Positions 45,926 through 57,900 are shown, counted from the stretch's first letter. The stretch is DNA of 64,000 nucleotides from Oopsacas minuta (GCA_024704765.1 JAKMXF010000011.1:289863-353862); one strand, 5' to 3'. Numbers and translations: made by a program. The notes: generated from the sequence alone by a model not told the origin.

Positions 45926-47251
45926 CGAGGGTAGTCCAAAGAGTTTTAGAATCTATATGAAAGAATAGTAGGAAATGGATTATTTTTTATAGTTCCTCGA
46001 AGTATATACAGATGACTGTATGCATAAATCCATCCTTCTAAACCAACTTTCAGAACAATTTTCCCAGGCTTCTTTGGTTAGGTCTTGGAGGGCCTCATTA
46101 TAAGCCAGTCTTGCCTTTGCTGCACTATTGAAATGGACCCCTTTGATCTTCTTTTTTAGTTTAGGGAAAAGAAAGAAGTCGCATGGCGCCAAATCTGGGG
46201 AATATGCTGGATGGGGTATCAATTTTATACCATTTTCTGCAAAGAAATCCATTGTTAAAACTGCTTTGTGTGCACTTGCATTGCCATGGTGCCATTGAAG
46301 TGAGGTGAGGTAGGCTTTAGGATGTAAAATGCTCCACTTTTCTATCACCTGAGGCATGCAAATGTTGACATACCAACTCGCAGTTACAGTCTTTTGCTCT
46401 GTAAGGGGAATAGTAGCAACATGTCCCTTTTTAGAGATGAAACTGGCGACCATTTGCTTGTTGCCACTTCGTGCACGTCTCAATTTTGAGGGGGATAATC
46501 ATCTGGAAAAGCCAAATTGAAGATTGTTGCTTCGTCTCTGGGTCATATTGGTAAATCCAAGTCTCATCTCCTGTAATTAATGTATTCCATAGCTTTGAAT
46601 GTCCATGATCAGATTTTCTGATCATAAATTTGCACCAATCCACTCGAGTTGTCATTTGTTCTTCAGAAAGTTTATGTGGAATCCAACGTGCAGCCACTTT
46701 CGTCACCAAGAGATGTTCATGAAGTATGGTATGGAGGCTTCCTCTGCTGATGTCTAAATGCCCTCATTATTTCGTCTATTATGATTCGACGCTCATTTTT
46801 GATTATTTTCTTAACTTTCTGGATATTTTCTGGGTTAACCGCATCTGCAGGACGTCCTGATCGCATCTCATCACTTAAAGTATTTCGTCCACGGTTAAAT
46901 TCACCGTGCCAGTTGTACACTGTAGCCAAAGATGGTGATTTTTCTCCAGATGTGTCCTGAAGTTGAATATGTGATTCTTTAGGACTGAGTTTTCTCATAA
47001 AGTCATAAAAAATCATTGCGCGAAAGTCCCTCCTTTCCAAATGTAAATCCATGAGAAATAATTAGGTACGAATTTAAAATTAGAGCCAAGTGCTGACTAT
47101 ATAAGTAGCTGTCAAAAAAGTAATCAAAGATAGAAAGCTTAGATATTTTAACTAAAGTAGTTATAAATAGTGTACTATAGATATAAGATGTATTGGTGTG
47201 CAAGAAATGAAGTTACAGCATTCATTCTAAAAAATTTTTGGACGACCCTCG
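45926..47251 (-). mobile_element. mariner transposon, defective, inside RAG1-like copy 2
   Basis: About 1.33 kb. The inverted ends are CGAGGGTAGTCCAAA (left) and CGAGGGTCGTCCAAA (right, minus strand). TA flanks the left end at 45924-45925; the right flank is slightly degraded (TG, then TA). The right end lies about 30 bp beyond the stop codon of the RAG1-like copy 2 gene, so the mariner inserted into its 3' region. Confidence 0.88.
45980..47052 (-). pseudogene. mariner transposase, dead
   Basis: Three successive minus-strand frames, separated by two frameshifts (near 46717 and 46470), cover a near full-length mariner transposase of about 345 codons. Visible motifs: the N-terminal helix-turn-helix start MDLHLERRDFRAMIF, RWIPHKLSEEQ, the first catalytic Asp in ITGDETWIY, and the third in YSPDLAPCDFFLFPKLK. 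The second catalytic position reads Gly (WHHGNASAH instead of HDNA-AH), so even a frame-corrected protein would lack the DD34D triad. Confidence 0.92.
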
Positions 47252-47281
47252 TGTATAAACTCAATCTTTGATATTCTTTAA

Positions 47282-49442
47282 TTAATTATCATTCTCCAAC
47301 ACTATGCTATTATATAAGATATCTTGGGGGCTATTTGGGTCATTTGCACTAGAATTCCTCATTTTGGTGGATGTAAAACGATTCTGCACTAATAGGGGAT
47401 CACTACAACACAGAACGCGAACTAGAATACCTCGTACATTGTCAGAGAATGATGTTTTCCTGGCAAGATTTTCCAGGTACCCCCTCACGAACTTATTACA
47501 AGCTTCTAAACATTCCTCTGATAGATTTTGTAATCCCCTGCCATTATTATATTCTCCAATAACCTTGAAAGAATGGGAAAGTAGCTTGTGTAAAGAGGTG
47601 GTGATGTTCGCCCTTGGAAACTGAACTAAGATGTATTCACGTTTCTTTACACAATTCTTCCATTTTGCTACAATTAATTAAGTTACTGCTGTTCACAAGT
47701 GGTAACACCACGGATGATTAGTCTGGATCTTCTCTAATAAGGGTTTATCAGATAGATTAATCGAGGAAGTCGCCCATTTTAAAAAGTCTCGCTTACCCAA
47801 AAAGCAATCACGTGCAATGTTCCCAGTAGTTGATGTACCGCCCTGACTTGAAGGAATATCCACACTGAAACTACACTTTTCTAGAAGAATTGCTCGAATC
47901 CGCCTCATAGATGCATTTACTTTGTGATTAGATGGTGACCATACCTTGTGACCCGCATCAAGATGGTATATTAATAACATATACCACCGGAATACACATA
48001 GGTACGCATGCAAAGGGGAGGCAGCAATTATATTGATGTCAGATGTGGGTTTGTGAGTTATACCCAAGCGTTGTTTGGATGGGAGTTTGAGGAAGTCATC
48101 TTCATTAACATCATCAAAGAGTTGCCAAGCATCGCTAATTAACCTGTTTATGGGGAATCCAGAACGAACCCAGTCAATGCTTTTAATTTCTTCGTCGGAT
48201 GCAGTACATAGATGACAAGAAGCTCCTCCAGCACCATCTAACAGTCCAGCCATTTGGTTTCAAAGAGAGAACGAACAATATCAACTTGTACATGTCCTCC
48301 TATTAGGGATAATCCGTTCACCAATATTTGGCCGGTTTGGGGATTGACAATTTTATCCATGATAAAATGAACATTATTATAATCCTCTTTCAATGCTATC
48401 AACGCAACCGGTCTGAAACAAAAGGGGGAGTTAGGAGAATGGTTGTAGAAGACATAGTTTTCAAGTGTATCTGCTATTGATAATATTTTGAATCCAAATA
48501 AGATGAAACATTTAGTACTAAAGACAGGGTTATTATTTTGTTGGTTATAGGTGCGATGAGACCCGGAACCATCTAATCCATCTGATATCTTAACTGTGAG
48601 CGGATATTGTGAAATAGAAATTGGCACTAACGTTGAAATCAAGCGTTCGACTGTAAGCTTTAGTATCGAATGATAGGAGATACAAGTTCCAATTGAGAAA
48701 CCTTCAGAATCATGGACTATCTCAATCTCATCAATCAAAGTTATTTCTCTACGATATCTGGAGACAAGCTCATAAGATGGTAATTTGACTTGACATTTAA
48801 GGACTTTTTTTAATTTTTATATTTACTTGCTCCAATCTTTAAACAGTCCAACAAATAGGCAGATTTATCGATTGGCGCTTTGTGCAAGATTCCACTAAAA
48901 GAACCCTTGTTGATGATCTCCTTACACACTTGTGAGGTATCGCGATCGTAAAAATTGTTAGATATTAATTCTAACGCCAGAGCAGCCCTAGTTGTTTGGG
49001 CTCGACATTTTCTCTTTCAGCTAAGAAATGAATATGGTCTAAAAGAATGCTCAATCTAGATCTGGAAGTTTGAAGATTGCAATCAAGTAAATGCTTTCTG
49101 GAATCATGGACAATTTCTTCAGAGAAATTTCGACTTTCAGAAATAGAAACTTTACGAAAAGGTTCTAATCCAGGATCGAGTGAAATTCTCTTCTTTCTCG
49201 GGATGGAAGTTGATAGGGGTGTAGTATATGAATGGAAGGTCAAATTCTCTCAGGTCTCGATCACTCTTCTTCCGGTAATACTCTCTGGATGATATAAGGG
49301 ACTTGAACTTATATAGAATAGTATCATGTTCTTCCTGTGGAATATTATTATCATTAATAAGATACTGCGCAGTGGCTTTAGGGCTTTTGCCCATTGAAAT
49401 ATAGCTAGCATATGCTTCTTTGTTGGCCACAACAGAGGCCAT
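47282..49442 (-). pseudogene. RAG1-like transposase, copy 2, broken
   Basis: Begins MASVVANKEAYASY (49442), aligning with copy 1, and keeps the order of all core blocks: KISDGLDGSGSHRTYNQ (first Asp), MAGLLDGAGGASCHLC (zinc C-x2-C), GGTSTTGNIARDCF, and ECLEACNKF with the last Glu. Frameshifts occur near 49190, 48985, 48800, 48243, 47690 and 47490. At 48243 a one-base loss directly follows the second catalytic position, which itself reads Glu (FETK) instead of Asp. The element cannot be autonomous. Close similarity to copy 1 shows both belong to one family. Confidence 0.9.
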
Positions 49443-50085
49443 TACTTCACTAGGAGCTATTATTAGACACAAAGATTAAAATTATTTTCGTGCATCATCT
49501 AAATTTACAGGAGGGCAAGAATATATAGAATTTACTTGAATTTCAAAATAATTCTAAAAATACATTTTCCGATTTTTGTCCGGTTCAGGCATTGATGTAC
49601 TCAAAAATATATTCGTGCACCCCGATGCACGTTTGAAAATTGGTGTATAATTTCAAAAATGTAAGCACTACAAGCGATTAACAATAAATTATCGTCCTCT
49701 TTTGTCACCTGATAGATGCAGCACTCCAAACACTATATTAAAAACAAAAATATTTCACTCCAGGCCTTTAAAACTAGACAGCCAACAAAGTTTTTTGGAA
49801 ACAATGATACTTATAATAATTGCATAAACTGATCTAATATAAGAAATACGTCAAATTGATGATTAACTACAAACGTTATATTGTATATATTTGAAAGAAA
49901 ATTGCTGTTAAGGTAGTTAAGTATTTACTATTGCGGTTAGCTATTTATAATAATCTAAAATATGTATACTTTAGCTCGCTGTAATCGAAATTCCTATGGG
50001 TCATACATACAATCATCAATATTTTCCTACTAATTCGACGATGGAGATTCATAAGAACGTAGTTAAATTCGTAATTGAAATTCTG

Positions 50086-50112
50086 CCTAATACGCCACAT
50101 TGGCACACTGTG
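50086..50112 (-). repeat. Right terminal signal of RAG1-like copy 2
   Basis: Minus strand: CACAGTG (50112-50106), 7-bp spacer TGCCAAT, block GTGGCGTATTAGG (50098-50086). The spacer length equals that of the equivalent end of copy 1. Confidence 0.88.
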
Positions 50113-52848
50113 GGGCTATAGCGATTTTGAAAATTCATAGAGAATTGCCAAAAAATTAGGCGTGCAACTCCAATTAAATAGGCTTTATCACAATAATTTT
50201 TGATGCAATTTTGACCGATACATGTCCAATCAATTTCGCTAATTCGGGTCACCTTGGTGAAAGAGTAGTTGACAAAAATATTTAATTAATGCTCTCTTCT
50301 TGTTTGCTAGTTCCTAAAGTGTAGTGATGAAATATGAAATCATATTTGAAATTGATTACGAAATTGGAATTATTACTGTATATGACTTCACTTTCGTTAT
50401 AATTGATGGTCATCCTCGAATCTCTCCTATTTTGTATGTAATATGTAAAGGGGAGATCTCAACATCTTTAGATTGTCATCTTTGTTGTGGAAATGAACCG
50501 GTATACTATCTAAAACAAGTTTTCGAAAGTGGTCAGCACTCGCCGTACCTGTGTGTGTGTGTTACTGTGTCTGTGTATATAATACACCCTTTAGATTTTT
50601 AACCTACTCCAATTATAATAGTAGATGATTATTATACTAATGAGATTCTATTATTATCAACCGCTTGATTCAGGCCAATCAGATTGTATCGTTAATAGGT
50701 AGTTATTTCTTATTAATATAGACTCGATCATCTCTAGAGGCTTTTCGGTTGTTATCAAAACAGTAATAATAAAATGTACCACTTTCTATTACACAATATA
50801 ATAATAATACCCAACCATAATCTTATAGAACTAATAGTAAATAAAACAACTAGAAAATTAAATCACACCTCATTTTTGGAATTTCTCTGCGATATATAAG
50901 TAATCAGTTTATTGTGTACGTCCAACTCCCCACACCATTGTAATACAATTTGATATGATATCCCTAAAAATTATTGCGCAATCTCAGAAATAACCATATA
51001 CGGGCATATCCATGATTACACATTGAAGGGTTTATTTGGTAATTTGTATTTCAACATTTTGAACAAGATCAATAATTTACGTTCTACATGGTTTCAAACA
51101 TGGAGAATTTTTTAATACATATTTGCCAATTACGCTAACAGATGACGTCACATCTATCTGCAAATTTTGACAAATTTGTCTCTAATAGGGACAGAACTCA
51201 AATTCATTTACAATAACGTTGGGGAATAGGGTTTTGAATGTTAGAATTATAGTTATTTATCATATCCAGAGCTAGATCTGGACGATGTGGATACCATCTA
51301 TTATCAAATACTTAGGAAGTTAGTTTCTATACGTCCTTTGGAATAACTGAGCTAAGTACTGACCATAAACCATTATTATCATATGAACCAATAAACCAGT
51401 ATTATCACAAGAATCAATCAGGAATTAACAATATAATATGATCTATTGGACTTTCCACCAATCTAGTTAAATTATTCTTGATCAGCTTCAAATGTATATT
51501 GTCGCCAACACATTAAAAACTACATATCTCATCGCAATCTAAATTTCTTCAGTAATCCAATCAGGTATGATTGTAAGTTTTACTTTCTTCTTCTTCATAG
51601 GAGCAAGTAAGTTTAGAACATTAAGAAAATCACTTTAAAATATCAATCAAAAGGTAACAATGAGATAACAGGTTATAATAATTTCATTCTTTTCTACATA
51701 GGGCCAGGTCCAAATTCAAAAAATAATTGTTTTTCTCGAACTTCATTTCCATGAAAATAATGTGGTATTTACATTGATTTTCCATCCGTATATTCTTACA
51801 AAATTTACGTGTAAAGAAAATAGTAAGAATAAATCGGTTACTAATAAAACTGCTTACAATGAATTTCTTTGCCAAATGGATTTCAAATCCAAATAATGAA
51901 ATCTTCCAGGAAAGTAGAGAATTTTAAAAAAGATTGATGCGATCTCGGTCGAATATTTTTTACATTATTTTGGCTAAAATGTTTCTCCCATTAGGAAAGA
52001 TTGCCTACTCTTGGCATAATAAAGTAAAGCCACAAAAATTGAGGGGACTATGTATAAAATACGTATAATTACAACAAATAAAATTATAATTGTGATTGAA
52101 TTATTCCTTTTTACTATAGATACACTGAGTATAAGGTAAAATATAAAGCATCAAAAATACTTTTGTATATCTAATAAGTACAAATATTAGATTTCAGGGC
52201 TCAAAACCAATATATTGTATAAGGAAAATATTCGTTATAAGGAATCTTTGCCTAGTACTTTGTTAACTTTCCACATTATTGAATTTAGTTGATACTTATA
52301 TACTAAGTCCATTTTGTAAATTTTCTACAAATCAGTAACATACCTTCGTGTAGAGAATATTAAATAAGATAGAAAGTGTGAAAAATAAATTCAATAAATA
52401 AACCATTCCAGTACCAATACTGAATATAACTTTTCAAAGCATTTAGAATTTCAAATGACAAAATTCAACGAATCTTTACTACTTCTAGCGCACTCCGCTT
52501 GCTAGGTTGCTGCCCGACAGTTTAGTGCCTCAGGTTAGTAAATTATTTAACAGCTAAATTTCTTAGTGCTATCCTACGCAACTGAATATACTCGCACTAC
52601 TGTGTTTCTGATCTGAAAGACCTTCCAACAAATCAAATTCACTTGCATAATCAGACAATATTTTCATGTGTCCAACGAGTGTATGTTATGTAGGTTCCAC
52701 TGTATACACATATACTCGTGTATACAGATTAATTGCGTTTAATTAATTAAAATATTGATGTGAGGAATCATACAAGTACCAAGTGAAATCTTAGGGAAGG
52801 TAAGAAACTGAAATAGTTCAAATTAGTGAATTCATCAGAAATAAATAC
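50113..52848. other. OGDH intron, no genes recognised
   Basis: 2.7 kb of AT-rich DNA. A copy of the ctagtgcgc-type repeat lies at 52484-52530. Words like tttgatatgatatc at about 50950 are shared with 24.9-25.2 kb and 44.4 kb. No exon-like conserved frame was seen. Confidence 0.4.
52484..52530 (+). repeat. ctagtgcgcttygctwgctagg repeat, copy 2
   Basis: tctagcgcactccgcttgct followed by aggttgctgcccgacag. It matches the copy at 61296 over about 45 bp, including the gcgacag/ccgacag word. Confidence 0.65.
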
Positions 52849-52992
52849 CTGATAAGCTTTAATAAGCCCCTGTACTCGTAGATGATCAAGGATTTCCTTC
52901 GTATCCATAGCAACTGAAAGGTCGCCATTTATTGAAGAAGAAGGTCTTTCAGATTCTGCTTTAGATAGATTATGAAAGAAAGGGTTCCAATC
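52849..52992 (-). CDS. OGDH: 2-oxoglutarate dehydrogenase E1 component, exon (first in window)
   Basis: 144-bp exon (48 codons, phase 0 at both ends). The acceptor is ATATTTCAG before GATTGG and the donor TATCAG followed by GTATTT. It encodes DWNPFFHNLSKAE, a Ser-rich linker, and EILDHLRVQGLIKAYQ. This matches the OGDH N-terminal region, in which a SWD-FFRN segment is followed by a linker and VQSLIRAYQ, directly before RGHHIAKLDPL in the next exon (here at 27305). Upstream exons (mitochondrial presequence) were not found to the right and are presumably outside the window. The following intron is about 25.5 kb. Confidence 0.87.
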
Positions 52993-53620
52993 CTGAAATA
53001 TAATATCGAAGTAAATAGAGAATAGGTTGATGTCACAAACATACATATGACGATTTCTAAACTGATTAAACTGGAAATTGTAAGTAAATTAATACATGGA
53101 CTTCTAAACCACCTGGACGGACTCATATTCAACTCGTATTGATTTCACAGCTAGTTAGGCCAGTTTGGCATAATTGATATCTCGAAAAATATAAGTTCTA
53201 TTGGTATTAAATATATTATTGTTGAATAGGAAGTCATGTATGGGGATTTCAATGGATATATTTGCACACTTGAATTGTTTGTGGTTTTTGAGTTTCGCGG
53301 GTTTCACACCTTTCCATATATGTAAATAGATGCTGACAACTTGAAACTGATTAATATTAGGCATGGGAAATGTATTATAGTTGAATAGGAAGTCTTTATG
53401 GGTAGTTGATATGCATTATCCAGTCTCAAATATCTATGGCTTCCGAGTTCTATTGTTTTTACACCTTCCATATATGGTAATTAATGGTCATATCACCATA
53501 TTATGAAGAGCTCAGTAGGAGGTCGGAGATAGTAGGCTTTAGTAACCTCACTAGTAAACTTATATTCTCAAGTATATTCTTATCAACTATGGAAATTGTA
53601 ATTCATTAAACTCAAACTTG

Positions 53621-53656
53621 CACAGTGTCACGAAATGGCTAAAACCTGGAAGTAGG
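53621..53656 (+). repeat. Left terminal signal of RAG1-like copy 3
   Basis: CACAGTG, 16-bp spacer (with AAATGGC, as in copy 1), block ACCTGGAAGTAGG. The block matches copy 1 at 9 of 13 positions. Confidence 0.85.
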
Positions 53657-54008
53657 TATTAGGGTACTAGATAACGTATTAAACCCTATTATTAACATAT
53701 GGGGAATCGTACCCAAGGAATCGATTGACGTGACTAGATATTTTCTAAGTCTTTGGGTGCGAAAGTAATGACGTCATTGTCACATTCAAAATATTTTGAT
53801 TTTTTTATCGATTATAATTAAGCAAATTTGTGAGCTATAGTTTCAGAAATTGAATGTTTTATGTTTTGATATTCTTAACACTATTTAATGTACATTTTTA
53901 TCAACTTATGAAACCACATTTCTTGTTGAAAATGACTTACCGTTCATTGAACTACAAACTATAACGTATTTATAATTAGAGAATTCAGCAAAATATCTTG
54001 ACAGCTCT

Positions 54009-54448
54009 TTAACTCAGAAAGATCTGGCTCGAATCGTTTTTGATAATATTACGAAATGATGCTAATATTGGATCACTTTGAGAGATAAGCCTGAGGAACA
54101 CATCTTTAGCGTTGTCCTCAAAGCTAAATTTTCTTGAGAGCCTCTCACGGTATCGCCTGACCAATTTATTACAAAATTCAAGGCCTTCTTCAAAGTTAAT
54201 GGTTAATGAAGAAGAGGCACTTAACCTAGGCTTCTTTGGCAGAGGACAGAAGCACATGGAATTCCAAGTATCAAGGCCCGAAAATTTATGAAAAGAGGCT
54301 CTATCTTTTTGAATATCATTGAACTTCAGACGAAAGAAATTTTGCTGATCTCGATTAAAACCACGAGTTGAATTATTTGGTCTGCGATTGAACGAGTGCT
54401 AAGTAATTTATGCTCACAATAAAACTGAAAAGCTTGAAGATTGTTCAT
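54009..54448 (-). pseudogene. RAG1-like transposase, copy 3, N- and C-terminal parts joined
   Basis: Starts MNNLQAFQFYCEHKLL at 54448, aligned with the N-terminus of copies 1 and 2. After one frameshift it continues into RLKFNDIQKDRASFHKF and KKPRLSASSS (equivalent to copy 1 residues about 45-90). It then passes directly into FEEGLEFCNKLVRRYRERLS and QSDPILASF, the C-terminal region containing the last catalytic Glu. The region from about residue 95 to 637 of copy 1, with both Asp residues and all zinc ligands, is missing. It cannot be catalytic, but might retain DNA- or partner-binding ends if expressed. Confidence 0.85.
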
Positions 54449-55319
54449 TTTCTAGATAAGTAATATATTATTTAATAACAATATTGTAAATACAGGGCTA
54501 AAAGTAAGATTTTATATATATATGCATGTTTGTTTTATACGCTTATAAAATACATTCTGAAATCTAAGGATTAAAGAACCTTTGACGAATATTTTCTCAC
54601 AGTAGAAGAGTGTTGATTTTCAAGGAATCTTTGTAGAAATACGTGATGAGAACAATTATTTATATTACTTACAAGCTGAATTTTGTAAACACAAGCATAA
54701 AATTATAAATAACTTTACGCTTTGATTATATCGCTAAGCAACCATAATATTTATATAAAATTTTGAAAAGAGAACTTTCAAAAATATTAGATAAATTCAA
54801 AAGTTCATGTGTTGAAACTATATTTGCGCGAATTTTCGGGAACCTGGAAATTGTTGTATTTTATAGAGAATTAAAAATGCTATATTATAAAACTCAGGAG
54901 ACAACTTGACAGAACACGACAGATGAAGTTATGAGACTTAGAAGTTGAGTGACGACAAAAATATCTAACAGAAAAATTTATCAAAATATTTGAGCTATTT
55001 TAAGGATTTATTATTTGGACTCCGCTTATATGATCACTATAATAAGAGAGTAGTCAAAAATGCAATGGAATGAAGTCATTGGAATGTATTAGTTGCTTAG
55101 ATACAGGAATTTAAGTTCATTGATATAAATTAATATCTGTGGTTTTCAGGAATAATTTCTGAGCAAGAAATTGTAATGCCTCTATACATTCTAGTTGTTC
55201 CTAAACTAAATGATGGATCATAACAATTTTAGACATTTCAAGTAATTGGATATTTCTCTTTCCAATGAACTTTAAATGGTTACTAAATATCGGATTGAAA
55301 TTTTGACAAATTTCCAGGG

Positions 55320-55332
55320 GTATGCCACTGTG
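55320..55332 (-). repeat. Right terminal heptamer of RAG1-like copy 3
   Basis: Minus strand CACAGTG (55332-55326), followed inward by GCATACC and CCTGGAAATTTG. Immediately outside is the ACTTG duplication. Confidence 0.85.
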
Positions 55333-56372
55333 ACTTGATCACATCTTATAGCATAAGCCAGTTTCATTACAATATAAATATAATACCTCGGAAGGTATTC
55401 GAAGTAATACGGGATTCTTACTTACAATTATTATGTATTCCTAATAGCAATAACTTACTCGGTTTGAGATGCCAAACAAATAAGGTGGTGTAGGTTGCAA
55501 GTCTACATGGGTCACGTTTATAATCAAAAGGCATTACATTTCACAATTCCCTTTCCACAATAAACATAAGTTGTTTAATACGTCTTTTAATGAAGAGGTA
55601 TTACGTATAATACGTATTATACGTTCAATCTACAATTTTGGTGACGTAAATTCAATTGGGCTGTTTCCTGCAATAGATATTTTACACAAAAACAGAATTT
55701 TTGGAATTGTTAATGAGAAATTTCAGCATAGTTGACCAAATTATATAATACTTGATAATTATATGACATATACAAGTCTCAAAATGTCAAAATCTCCTAT
55801 TTCGAGATTAACCTAGACGTTTAATACGTACAAATAGATCACGTACAACGTATTATACGTTATACGCGTATTATACAACTTATCAGTAGACAGTTAGAGA
55901 AATGGGTGAGACGAATTTCACTTGTGGGTTGGAATCCTACTAAATATTCAAAATTATGTTCTTTACGTTTCATGGATAGCGATTTTGAAACGAACCGATC
56001 AGATATGAATAAATGTGGAAAGAGACATAAAAAAGAACTAAAGCGAAAATGGCTGTAACCTCATACATTAACTTCGAAAATTCCTAATTTACCTAGATAT
56101 TATATTCTCACGTCAATCTGATTCCAGGGACATCTCAGTTCGGACCACCGCATCTCGTTGCCATCAAATGGAACAAGAAGCTCACCATACAACTGAGAGA
56201 TATATTTTGAAGCTGACAAAGAGTGAAATTTCTGGCTGAATTGAATATGAAACTAGAAAATAAAGAAATGCCATCCGAGCTTCCGTATTGACTTTCGTAA
56301 AGAATAGGCATGCATGACTGTTGCTTATTTGAATAAAAATTCTATGCGCGAATTGTCACATGGAACTTCCAT
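55333..56372. other. Non-coding stretch with a dispersed repeat
   Basis: Contains the second copy (about 55568-55870) of the repeat also present at 27470-27745. A minus-strand frame at about 56110-56280 reads smoothly (KYISQLYGELLVPFDGNEMR) and could be an unrecognised exon, but I cannot place it in OGDH or another protein. Confidence 0.35.
55568..55870 (+). repeat. Dispersed repeat with attacgtataatacgta palindrome, copy B
   Basis: See 27470-27745. This copy has extra acgtattatacgt palindromes near 55845-55870. Confidence 0.7.
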
Positions 56373-57900
56373 GTGTTCTTACTTCGTTGTCAATTGATGA
56401 GCATCTCCACTTTCTATTTATCATTAGAACAGAACATGGCAAAGTCTAAGTACAATAACATTCTGGAGTCAAATACGTTGAGCAATGTATCAAAGCTAAT
56501 GAATCTAAACACTTTTGCAAATACTTGGACACAAGATGCACACATGCAAGATACAATAACAGGAAATTCAACATGCCTGAAGAGATACCTGGCTGATGCA
56601 GAAGATGAAAATGATAGTGCTAGAAATAGAATGATAATTGAGCAGTTAAAGATGATCAAGAAATCAAAACATAGTCGGCGAAATTCACCAGATTTGATTA
56701 TTTCTTCCTTCATTGTCTATTCAACTAGTGCAGCAGCATATCAATGTCTATAAAACCAAAATGTGTGGATTTTACCGTATATCACAGCTCTTGAGGGAAT
56801 TTTCAGGAAGATTGATTCTAAAAGTGGACCCAATAATGAGCAGTATCTTCAGTTAAGAGAGAATAAATTAAATAGAATTGATAAGCACGTTATCTTGATG
56901 ATCGATGAAATATATCATGAGCCGAAATGACATGTAATATTATGGAATTTACTGATCCAGATGCAGTGCCTAGACAGCGTCGTGATTCATGATTAAATCA
57001 ATTATATCAAATACCGTGATGCACATCTATATATCCTTTGGATACCCTGAAGATAGAGGCTATGAAGAAATATCACAACGAACTCATGGTTCAAATTTAC
57101 AAAGTCTATATGAGTGTAGTCGCAATTATAGTGAAAAACTACTCAGCAAATCATAAATTCTTCAACAACATATGTAACATCAGTGGAAAATTATCACGAA
57201 TCCTTTCACCGCTGGTCGCATTTATCTCATCTTTGATCCAACACACAATATCAAACAATTGCATAATAAGTTTCGATTAAAGAAATTATTTACATGTCCT
57301 GGTTCAAACCTCAATCTTGAGGAAGTGACTAATGCTGACTTTGCCGATATATTGAGAGAGTGTATGAAATGTAATATAACAAACCTACTGAAAGAGCTCA
57401 TAAATTGATACAAGCTGCGTTATATCCTAAGAGCATAGAAAAGATTAGTGTAAAGACTACTAAGATTATAGCAGTTTTTCACGAGATCACAATAAATGTT
57501 TAGTATATCAGTATTGGACTATTGATGCAGCCATAAGAAGAGACAGTTCCACAGAAATTCTGAGACTTGTAGATGACGTCGTGGTGAAATGGTTTTCAAC
57601 TATGTCCATAATAGCCAGGACGAGAATATAATATATTATGTTTGTGGTGCTTTGATCAGGCCCGTTGTTCGTACAAAAAGTGTGAGCCTACAAAGCATCT
57701 TTGAGTCCGAAAGAAAAACGAATGCTGGTTCAATTAAAAGAGGGTTTAAGAGGCAAGTTTCACCCGAAAAATAAATCGTGGTGGACTCCTTGGACCACAA
57801 GAACATGTATTCTACTTGGGCCAATTGTGCTGGAGAGTACATTTCGAACTTAAATAAACGCCTAAGCAGAAAATGAAATACAAGCCAATCGACAAAAAAA
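56373..57900 (+). pseudogene. P-element-like (THAP9-type) transposase, broken
   Basis: Plus-strand pieces in family order: ARNRMIIEQLKMIKKSKHSR, SPDLIISSFIVYSTSAAAYQ, NEQYLQLRENKLNRIDKHV with ILMIDEIYHEPK (about 56835-56925), YMSVVAIIVKNYSANHKFF (about 57107), FDPTHNIKQ (about 57235) with FTCPGSNLNLEEVTNADFAD. This order (LPSLSTL..., LLIDEIY, ADNHPTN-KF, FDPTHNIKN-YNNF) is that of invertebrate P-like transposases. Stops and frameshifts break it in several places. The DEIY segment would supply a catalytic acidic residue. No terminal repeats were identified. Confidence 0.7.

Larger units (their letters stand above)
45560..50112 (-). mobile_element. RAG1-like transposon, copy 2, degenerate and interrupted by mariner
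   Basis: 4553 bp in total, about 3.2 kb without the nested mariner (45926-47251). The left end reads CAGAGTG (one mismatch to CACAGTG) and the right end, on the minus strand, CACAGTG. Both continue with the same spacer pattern as copy 1 (16 bp and 7 bp before an ATTAGG-type block). No 5-bp duplication is visible (ctcct versus gggct), so either the flanks have mutated or the ends come from a rearrangement. Subterminal DNA matches copy 1 (for example aaatcgacacngta near 45640 and near 130). Confidence 0.88.
53621..55332 (-). mobile_element. RAG1-like transposon, copy 3, internal-deletion derivative
   Basis: 1712 bp. CACAGTG is at the left end (53621-53627) and, on the minus strand, at the right end (55332-55326). 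The flanks are ACTTG (53616-53620) and ACTTG (55333-55337), an exact 5-bp duplication. The interior encodes only the N-terminal and C-terminal parts of the transposase. The left end keeps the 16-bp spacer and a GGAAGTAGG-type block, and the right end has GGAAATTTG about 10 bp closer. It belongs to a subfamily distinct from copies 1 and 2. This is the classic structure of a non-autonomous element mobilised by a full-length relative. Confidence 0.9.

Noticed and set aside
56110-56280. Minus-strand frame KYISQLYGELLVPFDGNEMR as an upstream OGDH exon
   Set aside because: It does not resemble the OGDH N-terminus and has no clear splice pair; left unassigned.
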